Positions 40,789-49,810 of a stretch of DNA of 64,000 bases are shown in pieces. Below the pieces are notes generated by a model. It was not told where the DNA came from and ran no database searches. It worked only from the letters and a program-made list of their open reading frames with translations. The first letter of the stretch is position 1; each line of letters begins with the position of its first letter. The DNA comes from an uncultured Muribaculaceae bacterium (GTDB taxonomy: Bacteria; Bacteroidota; Bacteroidia; Bacteroidales; Muribaculaceae): assembly GCA_910576775.1 (NCBI GenBank), contig CAJTJV010000005.1:37795-101794 (forward strand), written 5' to 3'. A program made the position numbers and the translations under genes.

Positions 40789-42084
40789 ATGGAAAAAGAG
40801 AAACTTATCGACAGCTGGGATCGCGATCATCTGTGGCATCCGTATACATCAACAAGTACCCCACTGCCGACATACAAAGTTGAGTCGGCAAATGGTGCTG
40901 TTATCACCCTCGCTGATGGCACCGAGTTGATTGACGGAATGTCCTCATGGTGGTGTATTATCCATGGTTACAACAATCATAGAATAAATGCGGCAGCAAA
41001 TAGGCAACTGTCTAAAATGAGCCATGTTATGTTCGGAGGTTTTACTCACGAGCCGGCAATTGAGCTTGGCAAAGGACTTCTTGAGGTTGTTCCTCCAACG
41101 ATGAATTATATTTTTTATGCCGATTCCGGCTCTGTCGCCGTGGAGGTTGCCATGAAAATGGCTATTCAGGCTGCGGTGTCGAAAAGCGGCGACCATAAAA
41201 AAACGAATTTTGCCACTATTCGTAGCGGTTATCATGGAGACACCTGGAACGCGATGAGTGTCTGTGATCCTGTTACGGGAATGCATGGTGCATTCGGATC
41301 TGCGTTGCCTGTACGCTTTTTCTTACCTCAGCCTCGCTCTCGTTTCGACGGTGAGTGGAATCCTGCGGACATAGAGCCTATGCGCAGTCTTTTCAGAGAG
41401 CGTGCCGGGGAGATTGCCGCTGTTATTCTTGAACCGGTTGTGCAAGGTGCGGGTGGTATGTGGTTCTATAATCCGGAATATCTCCGTCAAGCAAGGAAAT
41501 TGTGCGACGAATATGGAATACTGCTCGTTTTTGATGAGATTGCTACCGGTTTCTGGCGCACGGGAAAATTTTTTGCATGGGAACATGCAGGAGTAGAGCC
41601 GGATATAATGTGTATCGGCAAAGGACTTACGGCCGGATACATGACTATGAGTGCCGTTCTTGCGACTAAAGATGTGGCGGATGCTATTTCCGAAGGTGAG
41701 GCCGGAGTGATGATGCATGGACCTACATTTATGGCTAACCCTCTGAGTTGCGCAGTGGCGGTGGAATCTCTTAAGATGTTGAGGGAAAAAGATATGGCCT
41801 CGGTAATTGAAAATATCGAAGGTATTTTAAAGGAAGAACTCTCGCAGGCGAAATCTCTTGGAAATGTTAACGACGTCCGTGTGCTGGGTTCTATCGGAGT
41901 TGTGGAAGTCGACAGGTCGGTCGATGTAGGTAAATTTCAGGAAATATGTGTCAGAAAAGGAGTCTGGATTCGTCCGTTCGGAAAGAATGTCTACGTTATG
42001 CCGCCATATGTTATAAGTGACGAGCAACTCAGGTATTTATGCCGTGTACTTGTGGAAATTGTCAGCGATGAAAGGAACTATTGA
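40789..42084 (+). CDS. bioA: Adenosylmethionine-8-amino-7-oxononanoate aminotransferase
   Basis: A 431-residue PLP-dependent class III aminotransferase making 7,8-diaminopelargonate in biotin synthesis. It begins [19 protein letters not shown], the classic BioA start, and has [43 protein letters not shown] and [11 protein letters not shown] with the PLP lysine. The first gene of bioA-bioF, overlapping bioF by 17 bases; bioB, bioC and bioD are not in the window. Confidence 0.96.
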   Translation: MEKEKLIDSWDRDHLWHPYTSTSTPLPTYKVESANGAVITLADGTELIDGMSSWWCIIHGYNNHRINAAANRQLSKMSHVMFGGFTHEPAIELGKGLLEVVPPTMNYIFYADSGSVAVEVAMKMAIQAAVSKSGDHKKTNFATIRSGYHGDTWNAMSVCDPVTGMHGAFGSALPVRFFLPQPRSRFDGEWNPADIEPMRSLFRERAGEIAAVILEPVVQGAGGMWFYNPEYLRQARKLCDEYGILLVFDEIATGFWRTGKFFAWEHAGVEPDIMCIGKGLTAGYMTMSAVLATKDVADAISEGEAGVMMHGPTFMANPLSCAVAVESLKMLREKDMASVIENIEGILKEELSQAKSLGNVNDVRVLGSIGVVEVDRSVDVGKFQEICVRKGVWIRPFGKNVYVMPPYVISDEQLRYLCRVLVEIVSDERNY

Positions 42085-43213
42085 CAAAACTCTCGACGAA
42101 CTTGAACGCTCAGGTAATTTCCGCAGTATTCCTCGCGGTGTAAGATGTCCTGACGTAGTAGATTTTACCTCGAACGATTATCTTGGCTTAGGTTTTCGAG
42201 AGGATCTGCGACGGGAATTTTATTCGCGGAATGATGTGGTGTCGATGCAATTCTCTTCATCGGCATCACGTCTGTTGGCAATGAATCAGATGTCTTTTAC
42301 ACGTTTTGAGAGTTTCCTTTCCGAGTTGTATGGAGGTCGCGAGGCTCTTGTTTTCAACAGTGGTTATCATGCCAATACCGGGCTTGTTTCGGCGTTGTCG
42401 GCAAAGAATACGGTGATAATTGCCGACAGGCTTGTGCATGCCTCGATAATTGACGGTATCAAGCTCGGGGGATGTCGGTTCGAACGCTTTCGTCACAACG
42501 ACATGGCTCATCTGAGCAAACTTGCGAAAAAAGTCGTTGCAGAAGGAATGACGCCTTTGATTATTGCTGAAAGTGTCTATAGTATGGATGGCGATTATGC
42601 CGATATTGAAGCTCTTGCGGAAATAAAACGCAATTGTCCCGGTGCAATTCTGTATATTGATGAAGCGCATGCCGTAGGAGTTGAAGGTATGCACGGACTT
42701 GGTCTATGTCGTAGTTCGAAGGCCTTTGATGATATTGATATTATTGTGGGAACATTGGGCAAGGCATTGGCTTCGGTGGGCGCTTATGCGATTATGAAAG
42801 GGCGGTTGAAGGACTTTGCAGTGAACAAAGCAAGAAGTTTTATTTTCTCGACGGCGCTTCCTCCGATAAATATTGAATGGTCGCGTTTTATTATCGAAAA
42901 GTGTCTTGACATGGATGCCGAACGTAGTCATCTTAGAATCATTGGGCATCGTCTCTCCGAGATTTTTGCGTCGCATGGAATTGAGACTCCGGCAAGTCAC
43001 ATACAGCCTTTTGTAGTCGGGAATCCGAAGCTGGCAGTAGAATTGTCGGCCGAGCTTTTTAACGAAGGTTTTAATGTTCTGCCAATACGTACACCTACAG
43101 TTCCCCCGGGAACCGACCGATTGAGATTGAGTCTTTCGGCTGCATTGTCGGTTGAAGATATTGAAAAGTTCGGAGTGGTATTTGCCAAGGTGCTGAAGAA
43201 ATTTGATTTATGA
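42068..43213 (+). CDS. bioF: 8-amino-7-oxononanoate synthase
   Basis: A 381-residue PLP enzyme of the alpha-oxoamine synthase family that condenses pimeloyl thioester with alanine. It has [41 protein letters not shown] and [12 protein letters not shown] (PLP lysine). I use the internal ATG at 42068 ([13 protein letters not shown]), which overlaps the end of bioA by 17 bases and suits translational coupling. Confidence 0.93.
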   Translation: MKGTIDKTLDELERSGNFRSIPRGVRCPDVVDFTSNDYLGLGFREDLRREFYSRNDVVSMQFSSSASRLLAMNQMSFTRFESFLSELYGGREALVFNSGYHANTGLVSALSAKNTVIIADRLVHASIIDGIKLGGCRFERFRHNDMAHLSKLAKKVVAEGMTPLIIAESVYSMDGDYADIEALAEIKRNCPGAILYIDEAHAVGVEGMHGLGLCRSSKAFDDIDIIVGTLGKALASVGAYAIMKGRLKDFAVNKARSFIFSTALPPINIEWSRFIIEKCLDMDAERSHLRIIGHRLSEIFASHGIETPASHIQPFVVGNPKLAVELSAELFNEGFNVLPIRTPTVPPGTDRLRLSLSAALSVEDIEKFGVVFAKVLKKFDL

Positions 43214-44079
43214 AGAAGAATACTGAATATGCAAGACGCCGCTCAAAGCGTCCATATAAAATGAAACCTCAGGCGAAATCAGTCATTTTAAGAACCGCGA
43301 TTCTGCTTATATTATTGTGTGTACTTACTGTATGGGGGCGATGGTTTAAGAATGAGATACCGGCATTGTCGCCGGATGCCGGTGTTGCATGCCTGGAATA
43401 TGTCTATATCCCTGATTCAGTATCACAGGAGATTGCCGAATACACCGGTTTTATTGTGTCGTTTAATTCTGATTTACATATTCCCAATTATTCTGCATGG
43501 GAGTTGACTGCTGACAAGACAGAAGGTGCTCTCCCTCGAAAATCAAAATTTTTTCAGGATGTGAATGTAAAAGGATGCGCGACTCTTGAAGACTATAGAA
43601 ATTCCGGGTTCGACCGCGGCCATATGGCTCCTGCCGCTGATATGAAATGGAGTGAGCAGGCTATGGATGATTCGCATTCATTGGCGAATATCTGTCCACA
43701 GGATCGTTCTGTAAATGGAGGAGTGTGGTCGACTTTGGAAAAGAAATGCCGGAACTGGGCTAAACGAGATAGTGCGATAGTTATTATCTGCGGACCCGTA
43801 ATGAGCGATGTGATGCCGCAGAGTATAGGGGATTCAGACGTAAAAGTTCCACGACGTTTTTTTAAGGTTGTACTTGCACCATTTGTAAATCCTCCGCGTG
43901 CGATTGGTTTTATTGTGCCGAATTATTCGAGTCCGCTTTCGCTTGATGAAATGGCATGCACAGTGGATGATGTAGAGGCTATTACGGGTTATGACTTTTT
44001 TCAATGTCTGCCGGATTCAATTGAGGATGACATAGAAAGCAAAGCCAATATAAGGATTTGGAACAAAGCTAAACGTTAA
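43210..44079 (+). CDS. NucA-type DNA/RNA non-specific endonuclease, membrane-anchored
   Basis: A 289-residue protein with a basic N-terminus, one membrane anchor (about 25-43, SVILRTAILLILLCVLTVWG) and a periplasmic beta-beta-alpha-metal nuclease domain. The catalytic motif is DRGHMAPAADM, followed by NICPQDRSVNGGVWSTLE, whose Asn/Glu coordinate metal in this family. It overlaps bioF by 4 bases and ends 4 bases before mnmE, so it is part of the same transcript although unrelated to biotin synthesis. Confidence 0.9.
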   Translation: MKKNTEYARRRSKRPYKMKPQAKSVILRTAILLILLCVLTVWGRWFKNEIPALSPDAGVACLEYVYIPDSVSQEIAEYTGFIVSFNSDLHIPNYSAWELTADKTEGALPRKSKFFQDVNVKGCATLEDYRNSGFDRGHMAPAADMKWSEQAMDDSHSLANICPQDRSVNGGVWSTLEKKCRNWAKRDSAIVIICGPVMSDVMPQSIGDSDVKVPRRFFKVVLAPFVNPPRAIGFIVPNYSSPLSLDEMACTVDDVEAITGYDFFQCLPDSIEDDIESKANIRIWNKAKR

Positions 44080-44083
44080 TACT

Positions 44084-45478
44084 ATGAATACAGAACTTTA
44101 TTATAATCCTTCGGATACAATATGCGCTATTTCGACACCTCCCGGTGTCGGCGGTGTTGCGATTGCCAGAGTTAGCGGTGCGGAGGCTTTTGCAGTTGTC
44201 AGTCGCATATGGAAGGGAAAAGATATCGAAAAGATGAAATCGCATACAGCGCATCTCGGTGAGATTGTAGACTCAGAAAGCGGTAGAATGCTTGATCAAG
44301 TTGTGCTGACAGTATTTCGTGCGCCGGCATCATTTACAGGCGATGATGTGGCAGAGATTTCAATGCATGGTTCGAGATGGATTCAGCGTGAAATTATAGC
44401 TATGTTGCAGAAATCCGGTGCCCGTCTTGCTCTTCCGGGAGAGTTTACTCGCCGAGCTTTTGTGTCCGGAAAAATGGATTTAGCCGAGGCTGAGGCTGTT
44501 GCCGATCTTATTGCATCATCGTCCGCAGCTTCACATAGATTGGCAATTAGTCAGATGCGAGGTGGTTTCTCGCAGAAAATAAATGATATAAGACAGCAAC
44601 TTGTCGAACTGGCATCGCTTCTTGAACTCGAACTCGATTTCAGTGAGGAAGATGTGGAATTTGCATCTCGGGAAAAACTTGTAAATCTCGCAGGACAATC
44701 ATCGGTGATGTTGCACCGACTTGCGCACAGTTTTTCGACCGGAGCTGCTATAAAGGATGGCATTCCGGTAGCCATAGTCGGAAAGACGAATGTCGGGAAA
44801 TCATCGTTGCTTAACGCAATTGTCGGCGATGACAGGGCTATTGTGAGCGATATTCATGGTACTACGCGCGATATAGTGGAAGATACGGTTGAAATCGGAC
44901 CGTATATTATAAGATTTAAGGATACGGCAGGTATAAGGCGTAGTGATGACCCGATAGAGAATCTGGGTATCGACCGTTCATGGAAGGCCGCAAATACCGC
45001 TCGTATCGTGTTGTCTGTTATAGATGCCACCACAATGGAGATGCCTGATATGGCAGGCATCTCAGCAGAGCGGATGATTTGGGTTATCAATAAGATAGAT
45101 AAAATAGATGATGTCGAAGCTCTTATGCAAAATCTGATATTGCCTCATGATAAAAGCAGGGTAGTAGTACCCGTTTCCGCTAAGGACGGCGAGGGAATAG
45201 ATGAACTCAAAAAACTCTTGCTAAACATGATAGAGAATATGCGGACTAATGAAGGGGAGGACGAAATAATAGTTACTAATGCTCGTCATGCGGCGGCACT
45301 CGAAGCCGCAGCAGCAGCACTGGATGAACTTGTAAAAGGACTCAATGACAGCATCCCAGTCGATTTTGTCGCTCAAGACCTCCGTCTTGCCATACACCAT
45401 CTTTCCACCATAACCGGCACTATCTCCACTCCCGAAATTCTCCAAACCATCTTCACTCATTTCTGCATCGGAAAGTAA
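44084..45478 (+). CDS. mnmE: tRNA modification GTPase MnmE (TrmE)
   Basis: A 464-residue GTPase that, with MnmG, modifies the wobble uridine of several tRNAs. It has the N-terminal folate-binding domain, a helical domain, and an inserted G domain (GKTNVGKSS, TRDIVEDTVEIG, DTAGIRR, NKID). The C-terminus is the catalytic CIGK. The protein is intact, but the last roughly 110-140 bases have a markedly C-rich, G-poor codon style unlike the rest of the gene, and the next mobile island begins directly after the stop. This suggests that the 3' end was supplied by the island during site-specific integration. Confidence 0.96.
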   Translation: MNTELYYNPSDTICAISTPPGVGGVAIARVSGAEAFAVVSRIWKGKDIEKMKSHTAHLGEIVDSESGRMLDQVVLTVFRAPASFTGDDVAEISMHGSRWIQREIIAMLQKSGARLALPGEFTRRAFVSGKMDLAEAEAVADLIASSSAASHRLAISQMRGGFSQKINDIRQQLVELASLLELELDFSEEDVEFASREKLVNLAGQSSVMLHRLAHSFSTGAAIKDGIPVAIVGKTNVGKSSLLNAIVGDDRAIVSDIHGTTRDIVEDTVEIGPYIIRFKDTAGIRRSDDPIENLGIDRSWKAANTARIVLSVIDATTMEMPDMAGISAERMIWVINKIDKIDDVEALMQNLILPHDKSRVVVPVSAKDGEGIDELKKLLLNMIENMRTNEGEDEIIVTNARHAAALEAAAAALDELVKGLNDSIPVDFVAQDLRLAIHHLSTITGTISTPEILQTIFTHFCIGK

Positions 45479-45520
45479 AGCCCGATAAACAACAGTCGAA
45501 AACAATCACGAACAAGTGTC

Positions 45521-45550
45521 AAGGCGTTCATAGAGAGCGCCTTTTCTTAT
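45521..45550 (+). terminator. Terminator after mnmE
   Basis: A 9-base stem (AAGGCGTTC at 45521-45529 with GAGCGCCTT at 45535-45543, one wobble pair, loop ATAGA) is followed by TTCTTAT. Confidence 0.65.
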
Positions 45551-45573
45551 GTCCGAAAGTCACGGTTTTAGTC

Positions 45574-45710
45574 GGTGGAACCCGTTTCCACCTATTATTC
45601 ACTCCATTTTTGAACCATATTTGTTGCGCAACCATGTTCGGAACAAGTCGCTCCTTTCGAGTGTGGATACATGTAAACAATGAGATACGTAGAAATACGT
45701 ATGGATACAT
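45574..45710. promoter_or_regulatory. Cluster of palindromes at the island's left end
   Basis: Within 137 bases lie GGTGGAA/TTCCACC (45574-45592), the perfect palindrome GTTGCGCAAC (45623-45632), ATACGTA-GAAA-TACGTAT (45685-45702) and two direct copies of GGATACAT (45665 and 45703) that bracket the last one. This density, between the attachment edge and the first island gene, suggests integrase/excisionase or regulator binding sites. Confidence 0.5.
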
Positions 45711-45746
45711 AATCGGCTCCGTGAGCGGCGAAATAAAAGTTCAAAA

Positions 45747-46508
45747 ATGGCAACATCAAACATTAGAATCAAGAAAGTATGTGAGTGGTGCGGAAATGAG
45801 TTTGAATCTCAAAAATGCTCCACACGTTTCTGTTGCAAACGATGTGCGGAACATGCCTATAAAGACCGCAAGAGACAGGAACGAAAACAAACGACTGAAA
45901 CGATGGTAATAGAAACTATCATCCGTCAGAAAGAAAAGGCGGTAAGTCGAAAGGAATATATGTCTGTTCAGGAGACAGCGAATTTGATGGGTGTAAAACG
46001 CAATGCAATATATCAGCTCATCTATCGAGGAAAGTTGAAGGCGTTTCGTCTTACATCTCGCGTTACTCGTATCTGCCGAATGGATATAGATGCACTTCTT
46101 AATACCAGCCTATATGTTCGGAAGTCGAAAGCTCAATCCTCTACAGTTGATGAAAACGGTGAGCCAATCACTGAGTTCTATACCACCAAAGAGATTATTG
46201 AAAATTTCGGTGTGAGCAATTCATGGGTGTTCGCTCAGGCAAAACGACACAATATACCGAAAGTGTATCATCGTGGCAAGACTCTCTGGAGCAAGTCGCA
46301 TTGCGACCGGGTGTTTGCGGCTAAGCCGGAACCGCCGAAAGAGGAAGACTGGATTTCGTATTCGGAGGTTCGGGCTGAGTATGGGCTGACGCACGACCAG
46401 CTCCACAACTATGTGAAGTATCATGGACTGCAACGGAAGAAGGTTGGCAAATACACCTACATTCTGCGCTCCGAAATCGATGCGATACTCCGGCCACCTA
46501 CATTATAA
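45747..46508 (+). CDS. Triple helix-turn-helix DNA-binding protein with zinc finger
   Basis: A 253-residue protein. Residues 5-40 contain four cysteines (CEWCGNEFESQKC..., FCCKRCAEHAY) in a zinc-finger arrangement. Three excisionase/MerR-like HTH units follow: MSVQETANLMGVKRNAIYQLI with LKAFRL; YTTKEIIENFGVSNSWVFAQAK; and ISYSEVRAEYGLTHDQLHNYVK. Single-unit versions of this fold act as excisionases or DNA-bending factors. Three in series next to an integrase suggests a directionality factor that organises the attachment site. It is preceded by the palindrome cluster. Confidence 0.7.
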   Translation: MATSNIRIKKVCEWCGNEFESQKCSTRFCCKRCAEHAYKDRKRQERKQTTETMVIETIIRQKEKAVSRKEYMSVQETANLMGVKRNAIYQLIYRGKLKAFRLTSRVTRICRMDIDALLNTSLYVRKSKAQSSTVDENGEPITEFYTTKEIIENFGVSNSWVFAQAKRHNIPKVYHRGKTLWSKSHCDRVFAAKPEPPKEEDWISYSEVRAEYGLTHDQLHNYVKYHGLQRKKVGKYTYILRSEIDAILRPPTL

Positions 46509-46523
46509 ATTCCATTGGTTGCT

Positions 46524-46561
46524 GGTTGTCAGTCGGTTATTCGGCTGATAACCTGACAACC
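46524..46561. promoter_or_regulatory. Long hairpin upstream of the integrase gene
   Basis: GGTTGTCA (46524-46531) pairs with TGACAACC (46554-46561), and inside it GGTTAT (46535-46540) pairs with ATAACC (46548-46553). No T-run follows, so an operator or recombinase-binding site is more likely than a terminator. Confidence 0.5.
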
Positions 46562-46606
46562 AAGAGATAACCAAGTAATTTCGCCACAAAAACAAACACA
46601 ACAAAT

Positions 46607-47716
46607 ATGGATATATGTACCAAAGTGACTTTACGTCAACGCCTGTTGCCTTCGGGAAAGATTACACTCTATCTCGACTATTATCCGGCAATTCGCAATC
46701 CCAAGACTAACAAGTCTCAACGCCATGAATACATGGGTATCTATCTCTACGGCAATCCGACAAATCGGGTGCAGCGGGAGTTCAACCAGACGATGCTTGA
46801 AAAAGCCGAGATAATCCGTTGTCGCCGTCAGGAACAGGTAATCAACCGCCAGTTTGGTTTCATCGACCATTCACAGCAACGGGAAGATTTTCTCGCCTAC
46901 TTCGAGAATGTGACCAAGAAACGCTATCAGAAATGGAAAATCGTGTATATGCACTTTCACAAATTCACCGGCGGCAAATGTACTTTCGGCGAAGTGACGG
47001 TTGACCTTTGCACCAAGTTCCGTGAGTATCTTCTTAACGCCAATCAACTGCGCCATAAGAAAAAGAAGATCTCCCGCAATTCGGCAGCCGGATATTTCTC
47101 CACATTCCGGGCATTGCTCAAACAAGCCTACAAGGAACGGCTTATAACAGAGAATATCAATGACTACCTCGATTATATCGAATGGGAAGAGGTTGACCGT
47201 GAGTTTCTGACACAAGACGAACTAATACAACTGGCGCAGACACCCTGCAAGCATGATGTTCTGCGACGGGCATCCCTGTTCTCATGTCTGACAGGACTTC
47301 GCATCAGCGACATCGAAAACCTGCGATGGGAGCATATACAACCGATTCCGGCCATCGGCCTGTGCATTGTAATAACAATTCAGAAAACAAAAACGCCGGT
47401 AAAGCTGCCGCTCTGCGATGAAGCCATCGAACTTATGGGCAATCGTGGAACGGGGAAAGTATTCAAAGGTCTGAAAAGGAGCATGACCGGCAAGCCGCTG
47501 AAAGACTGGATTACAGCGTCAGGCATCACGAAGCACATCACTTTCCATTGCTTCCGCCACACTTACAGCACTTTGCAATTCGCCGCCAACAGCAATCCCT
47601 ACGCGGTGCAGCAGTCAATGTGCCACAAGGACATCGGCACCACCATGCGCTACACCCACGAAGTTCCCACCGCCCTTCTGGAGACCCTCGGCAAAATCAC
47701 AATTAAGCCGAAATAA
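46607..47716 (+). CDS. int: Tyrosine recombinase/integrase of the island
   Basis: A 369-residue integrase. It has an N-terminal arm-binding type beta-sheet (VTLRQRLLPSGKITLYLDYYP), a SAM-like core-binding domain (about 100-195) and a catalytic domain with Arg in TGLRISDIENL, the HCFRHTYSTL box (His-x-x-Arg), CHKDIGTTMRYTH and its nucleophilic Tyr. The architecture is that of Bacteroides integrative-element integrases. Its position near the mnmE junction makes it the likely enzyme for that site. Confidence 0.9.
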   Translation: MDICTKVTLRQRLLPSGKITLYLDYYPAIRNPKTNKSQRHEYMGIYLYGNPTNRVQREFNQTMLEKAEIIRCRRQEQVINRQFGFIDHSQQREDFLAYFENVTKKRYQKWKIVYMHFHKFTGGKCTFGEVTVDLCTKFREYLLNANQLRHKKKKISRNSAAGYFSTFRALLKQAYKERLITENINDYLDYIEWEEVDREFLTQDELIQLAQTPCKHDVLRRASLFSCLTGLRISDIENLRWEHIQPIPAIGLCIVITIQKTKTPVKLPLCDEAIELMGNRGTGKVFKGLKRSMTGKPLKDWITASGITKHITFHCFRHTYSTLQFAANSNPYAVQQSMCHKDIGTTMRYTHEVPTALLETLGKITIKPK

Positions 47717-47745
47717 AAGAAATAAAGGCCCGATGGCAAATTTGT

Positions 47746-47805
47746 ATTGCAAAATTTTACGACAATAATCTTTTGCATTTCAAAATTTATTATTAACTTT
47801 GCAAT
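47746..47805 (+). promoter_or_regulatory. Promoter and likely operator of higBA
   Basis: TTTG (47772-47775), 18 bases, TAACTTTG (47794-47801) forms the promoter, one base short of the usual spacing. An inverted repeat ATTGCAAA (47746-47753) and TTTGCAAT (47798-47805) overlaps it, and two AAAATTT-containing repeats lie between, as expected for autorepression by a HigA-type antitoxin. Confidence 0.5.
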
Positions 47806-47817
47806 CATATTATTGAC

Positions 47818-48117
47818 ATGCATATAATATCGCATAAAAAACTCAAAGACTTCTTTGAAACTCCCGGACGAGAGGATTCAAGGGTGGCGTTAGAGCGTTG
47901 GTATGACATCGCCCAACAAGCCGAATGGCATACCCTTTCTGACATCAGAGAGGATTTCCCGGCAACAGATTATGTCGGGAACCAACACTATGTGTTCAAT
48001 ATACGAGGCAACCGCTATCGCCTTGTAGTGGTAATCAAATTTACCATAGGGAGGGCTTATATCCGTTTCGTTGGTACACATAGCGAGTATGATAAAATTG
48101 ATTGTTCAACCATCTAA
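47818..48117 (+). CDS. higB: HigB-family mRNA interferase toxin
   Basis: A 99-residue toxin of the HigB_toxin group of the RelE fold. The sequence starts MHIISHKKLKDFFETPGR and has ALERWYDIAQQAEWHTLSDIREDFPATDYVG, NQHYVFNIRGNRYRLVVVIKF and YIRFVGTHSEYDKID, which are characteristic. It would cleave mRNA on the ribosome when not neutralised. The toxin precedes its antitoxin by 9 bases, which is the normal HigBA order, unlike most toxin-antitoxin pairs. Confidence 0.9.
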   Translation: MHIISHKKLKDFFETPGREDSRVALERWYDIAQQAEWHTLSDIREDFPATDYVGNQHYVFNIRGNRYRLVVVIKFTIGRAYIRFVGTHSEYDKIDCSTI

Positions 48118-48126
48118 ATACAACTT

Positions 48127-48486
48127 ATGGAGATAACCAAACAGCAATATGAGTATTCTCTGAACAGAATCGAGGAACTGCTGCCGCTCGTTACAGATGA
48201 AACTCCGGCAAGCGACAAAAACGCGGTTGAACTCGCCATCGTCTCCGATATTGTGGAAGCATACGAAAAGTTGCATTTTCCCATTGCCAAACCGACCATC
48301 GGAGAACTGATAAGCCTCTCAATCGAGGAAAAAGGAATGACCCAGAAGCAACTCGCGGAGAAACTCGGCGTGAGTCCATCGCGTGTTAGCGACTACATAT
48401 CCGGACGTGCCGAACCCACCCTGCGCATAGCCCGTGCAATATGCCTGATTCTCGGCATCACCCCTGCCGCTATGCTTGGGATGTGA
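48127..48486 (+). CDS. higA: HigA-family antitoxin
   Basis: A 119-residue antitoxin with an acidic N-terminal part that likely wraps the toxin, and a C-terminal XRE-type HTH (LIEEKGMTQKQLAEKLGVSPSRVSDYISGRAEPT region, about 65-105). It would bind HigB and repress the operon from the inverted repeat upstream. The pair likely stabilises the island. Confidence 0.9.
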   Translation: MEITKQQYEYSLNRIEELLPLVTDETPASDKNAVELAIVSDIVEAYEKLHFPIAKPTIGELISLSIEEKGMTQKQLAEKLGVSPSRVSDYISGRAEPTLRIARAICLILGITPAAMLGM

Positions 48487-48547
48487 TACTTCAAATAGAA
48501 CCGTATAGATTGAAGAACCATTACCATTGCGTAGTGGTTCTTATTTT

Positions 48548-49321
48548 ATGGCCGATAATAAGAGCAATAAGGTATTATTCCAGATATTGGGAGCATTGGC
48601 AGTGCTTCTGATAGGCGGTTTTGCGTACAGCAAATATATCGAGATGCGCATGGCCGGAGCAAGTGGCGAGGATGCCTTTTTGTTTATGATGATGGTGTTC
48701 ATCGGCATACTTGCGGTTGTCGGCATAGCCGGATGCTTCATATATTACTACATGATTCCGGAGGGGAATAAAATTCATAAAGGGTTTAAGAAACTAAAAA
48801 GAAAGGCACCAAAATCTGATACCGGGAATGATATAGGAATCAGCAAGCCGGATTATGAGGAGGAAATCAAGCGTCAAGAAAATGAAATGATTCGTCAACG
48901 GGAGGAATTGTTTTCCATCCTTTTCTCATACACTGATGCGACGTTCAGAAAGATACTGTCGCCATCCCAAATAGAATTATTGAACACGAATATCCGGAAA
49001 TTCACTGATGGTGACGAGGGCATTGAAGCCGTTGAAACTGCGAGAAATGAATTTGTAACGCCCATCGACCTCTACCATTTCGCATGGAACATCGCTATTC
49101 GGTTAATCGCCAACGACAAGTCAAGAAAATTTCGAATCAGCACGGCATTTTTCATAAAAACGATGTTTCCCGTAACATTATCCGACCATGCGATTACCAC
49201 TATAGCGAACAAACTTACCACGACCGACGGAAAATATTCCCTTTGTCTAATCAAGCCGGAGGAGGAACTGCGACCTCATATATTCCCCGGAACGGAAAAA
49301 CTGGCTATCAAAAGCAACTGA
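48548..49321 (+). CDS. Island membrane protein of unknown function
   Basis: A 257-residue protein starting at the ATG at 48548 (MADNKSNK). Two transmembrane helices (about 10-26 and 38-64) precede a charged coiled-coil stretch (YEEEIKRQENEMIRQREEL) and a soluble C-terminal domain of about 140 residues with no recognised motif. It is shaped like an inner-membrane protein with a cytoplasmic sensor or binding domain. It is placed between the toxin-antitoxin pair and the replication-mobilization genes. Confidence 0.65.
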   Translation: MADNKSNKVLFQILGALAVLLIGGFAYSKYIEMRMAGASGEDAFLFMMMVFIGILAVVGIAGCFIYYYMIPEGNKIHKGFKKLKRKAPKSDTGNDIGISKPDYEEEIKRQENEMIRQREELFSILFSYTDATFRKILSPSQIELLNTNIRKFTDGDEGIEAVETARNEFVTPIDLYHFAWNIAIRLIANDKSRKFRISTAFFIKTMFPVTLSDHAITTIANKLTTTDGKYSLCLIKPEEELRPHIFPGTEKLAIKSN

Positions 49322-49336
49322 TAGCGACCGGTTATT

Positions 49337-49388
49337 GGTTTTCAGTTGGTTATATCGTTGAAAACCACGCAACCACTATATAACCTGT
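49337..49388. promoter_or_regulatory. Interlocked inverted repeats before the second HTH gene
   Basis: GGTTTTCA (49337-49344) and TGAAAACC (49359-49366) form one inverted repeat. GGTTATAT (about 49348-49355) and ATATAACC (about 49377-49384) form a second that overlaps it. The style resembles the hairpin before int at 46524-46561. Confidence 0.4.
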
Positions 49389-49429
49389 CATCTTTGCGGC
49401 GAGATGATTTAACCCCGTCTCGCCACAAT

Positions 49430-49810
49430 ATGAATGAACAACAACTAAGCATCGAGGCAATGCCTCAGAACATGGCCCGGCTTGAAGATAAAGTCGATGC
49501 CCTGACCGAACTGGTAACAAAACTTTCCGTGCAGTTCCATAACCGGACTGCGAAACCACCCGGTGAGGAATTTATCGGAACGGAGACTGCCTGTGAGATT
49601 TTGCATCTTTCAAGCTCGCGCATTTATGCTCTTGTGCAAGAAGGTCGCATACCGTTCTATAAGCCCGGCAAAAACCTGCTGTTCCTGAAATCGGAATTGC
49701 TCGACTGGCTCCGACAGTCGCGTCGAAATGGCCAGTTATCCATCGATGAACAGATGCAGGCAATGACAAAAGGAATGCGCAACAGTGCAAAAGGGAGGTG
49801 GAATCTATGA
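49430..49810 (+). CDS. Excisionase-like HTH_17 protein
   Basis: A 126-residue protein with an N-terminal coiled coil (MARLEDKVDALTELVTKLSV) and a MerR-like HTH of the excisionase type (FIGTETACEILHLSSSRIYALVQEGRIPFYKPGKNLLFLKSELLDWL). I chose the ATG at 49430 (MNEQQLSIEA). Its stop overlaps the next start as ATGA. Such proteins lie at the start of replication-mobilization modules in Bacteroides elements and may act as regulator or excisionase. Confidence 0.75.
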   Translation: MNEQQLSIEAMPQNMARLEDKVDALTELVTKLSVQFHNRTAKPPGEEFIGTETACEILHLSSSRIYALVQEGRIPFYKPGKNLLFLKSELLDWLRQSRRNGQLSIDEQMQAMTKGMRNSAKGRWNL

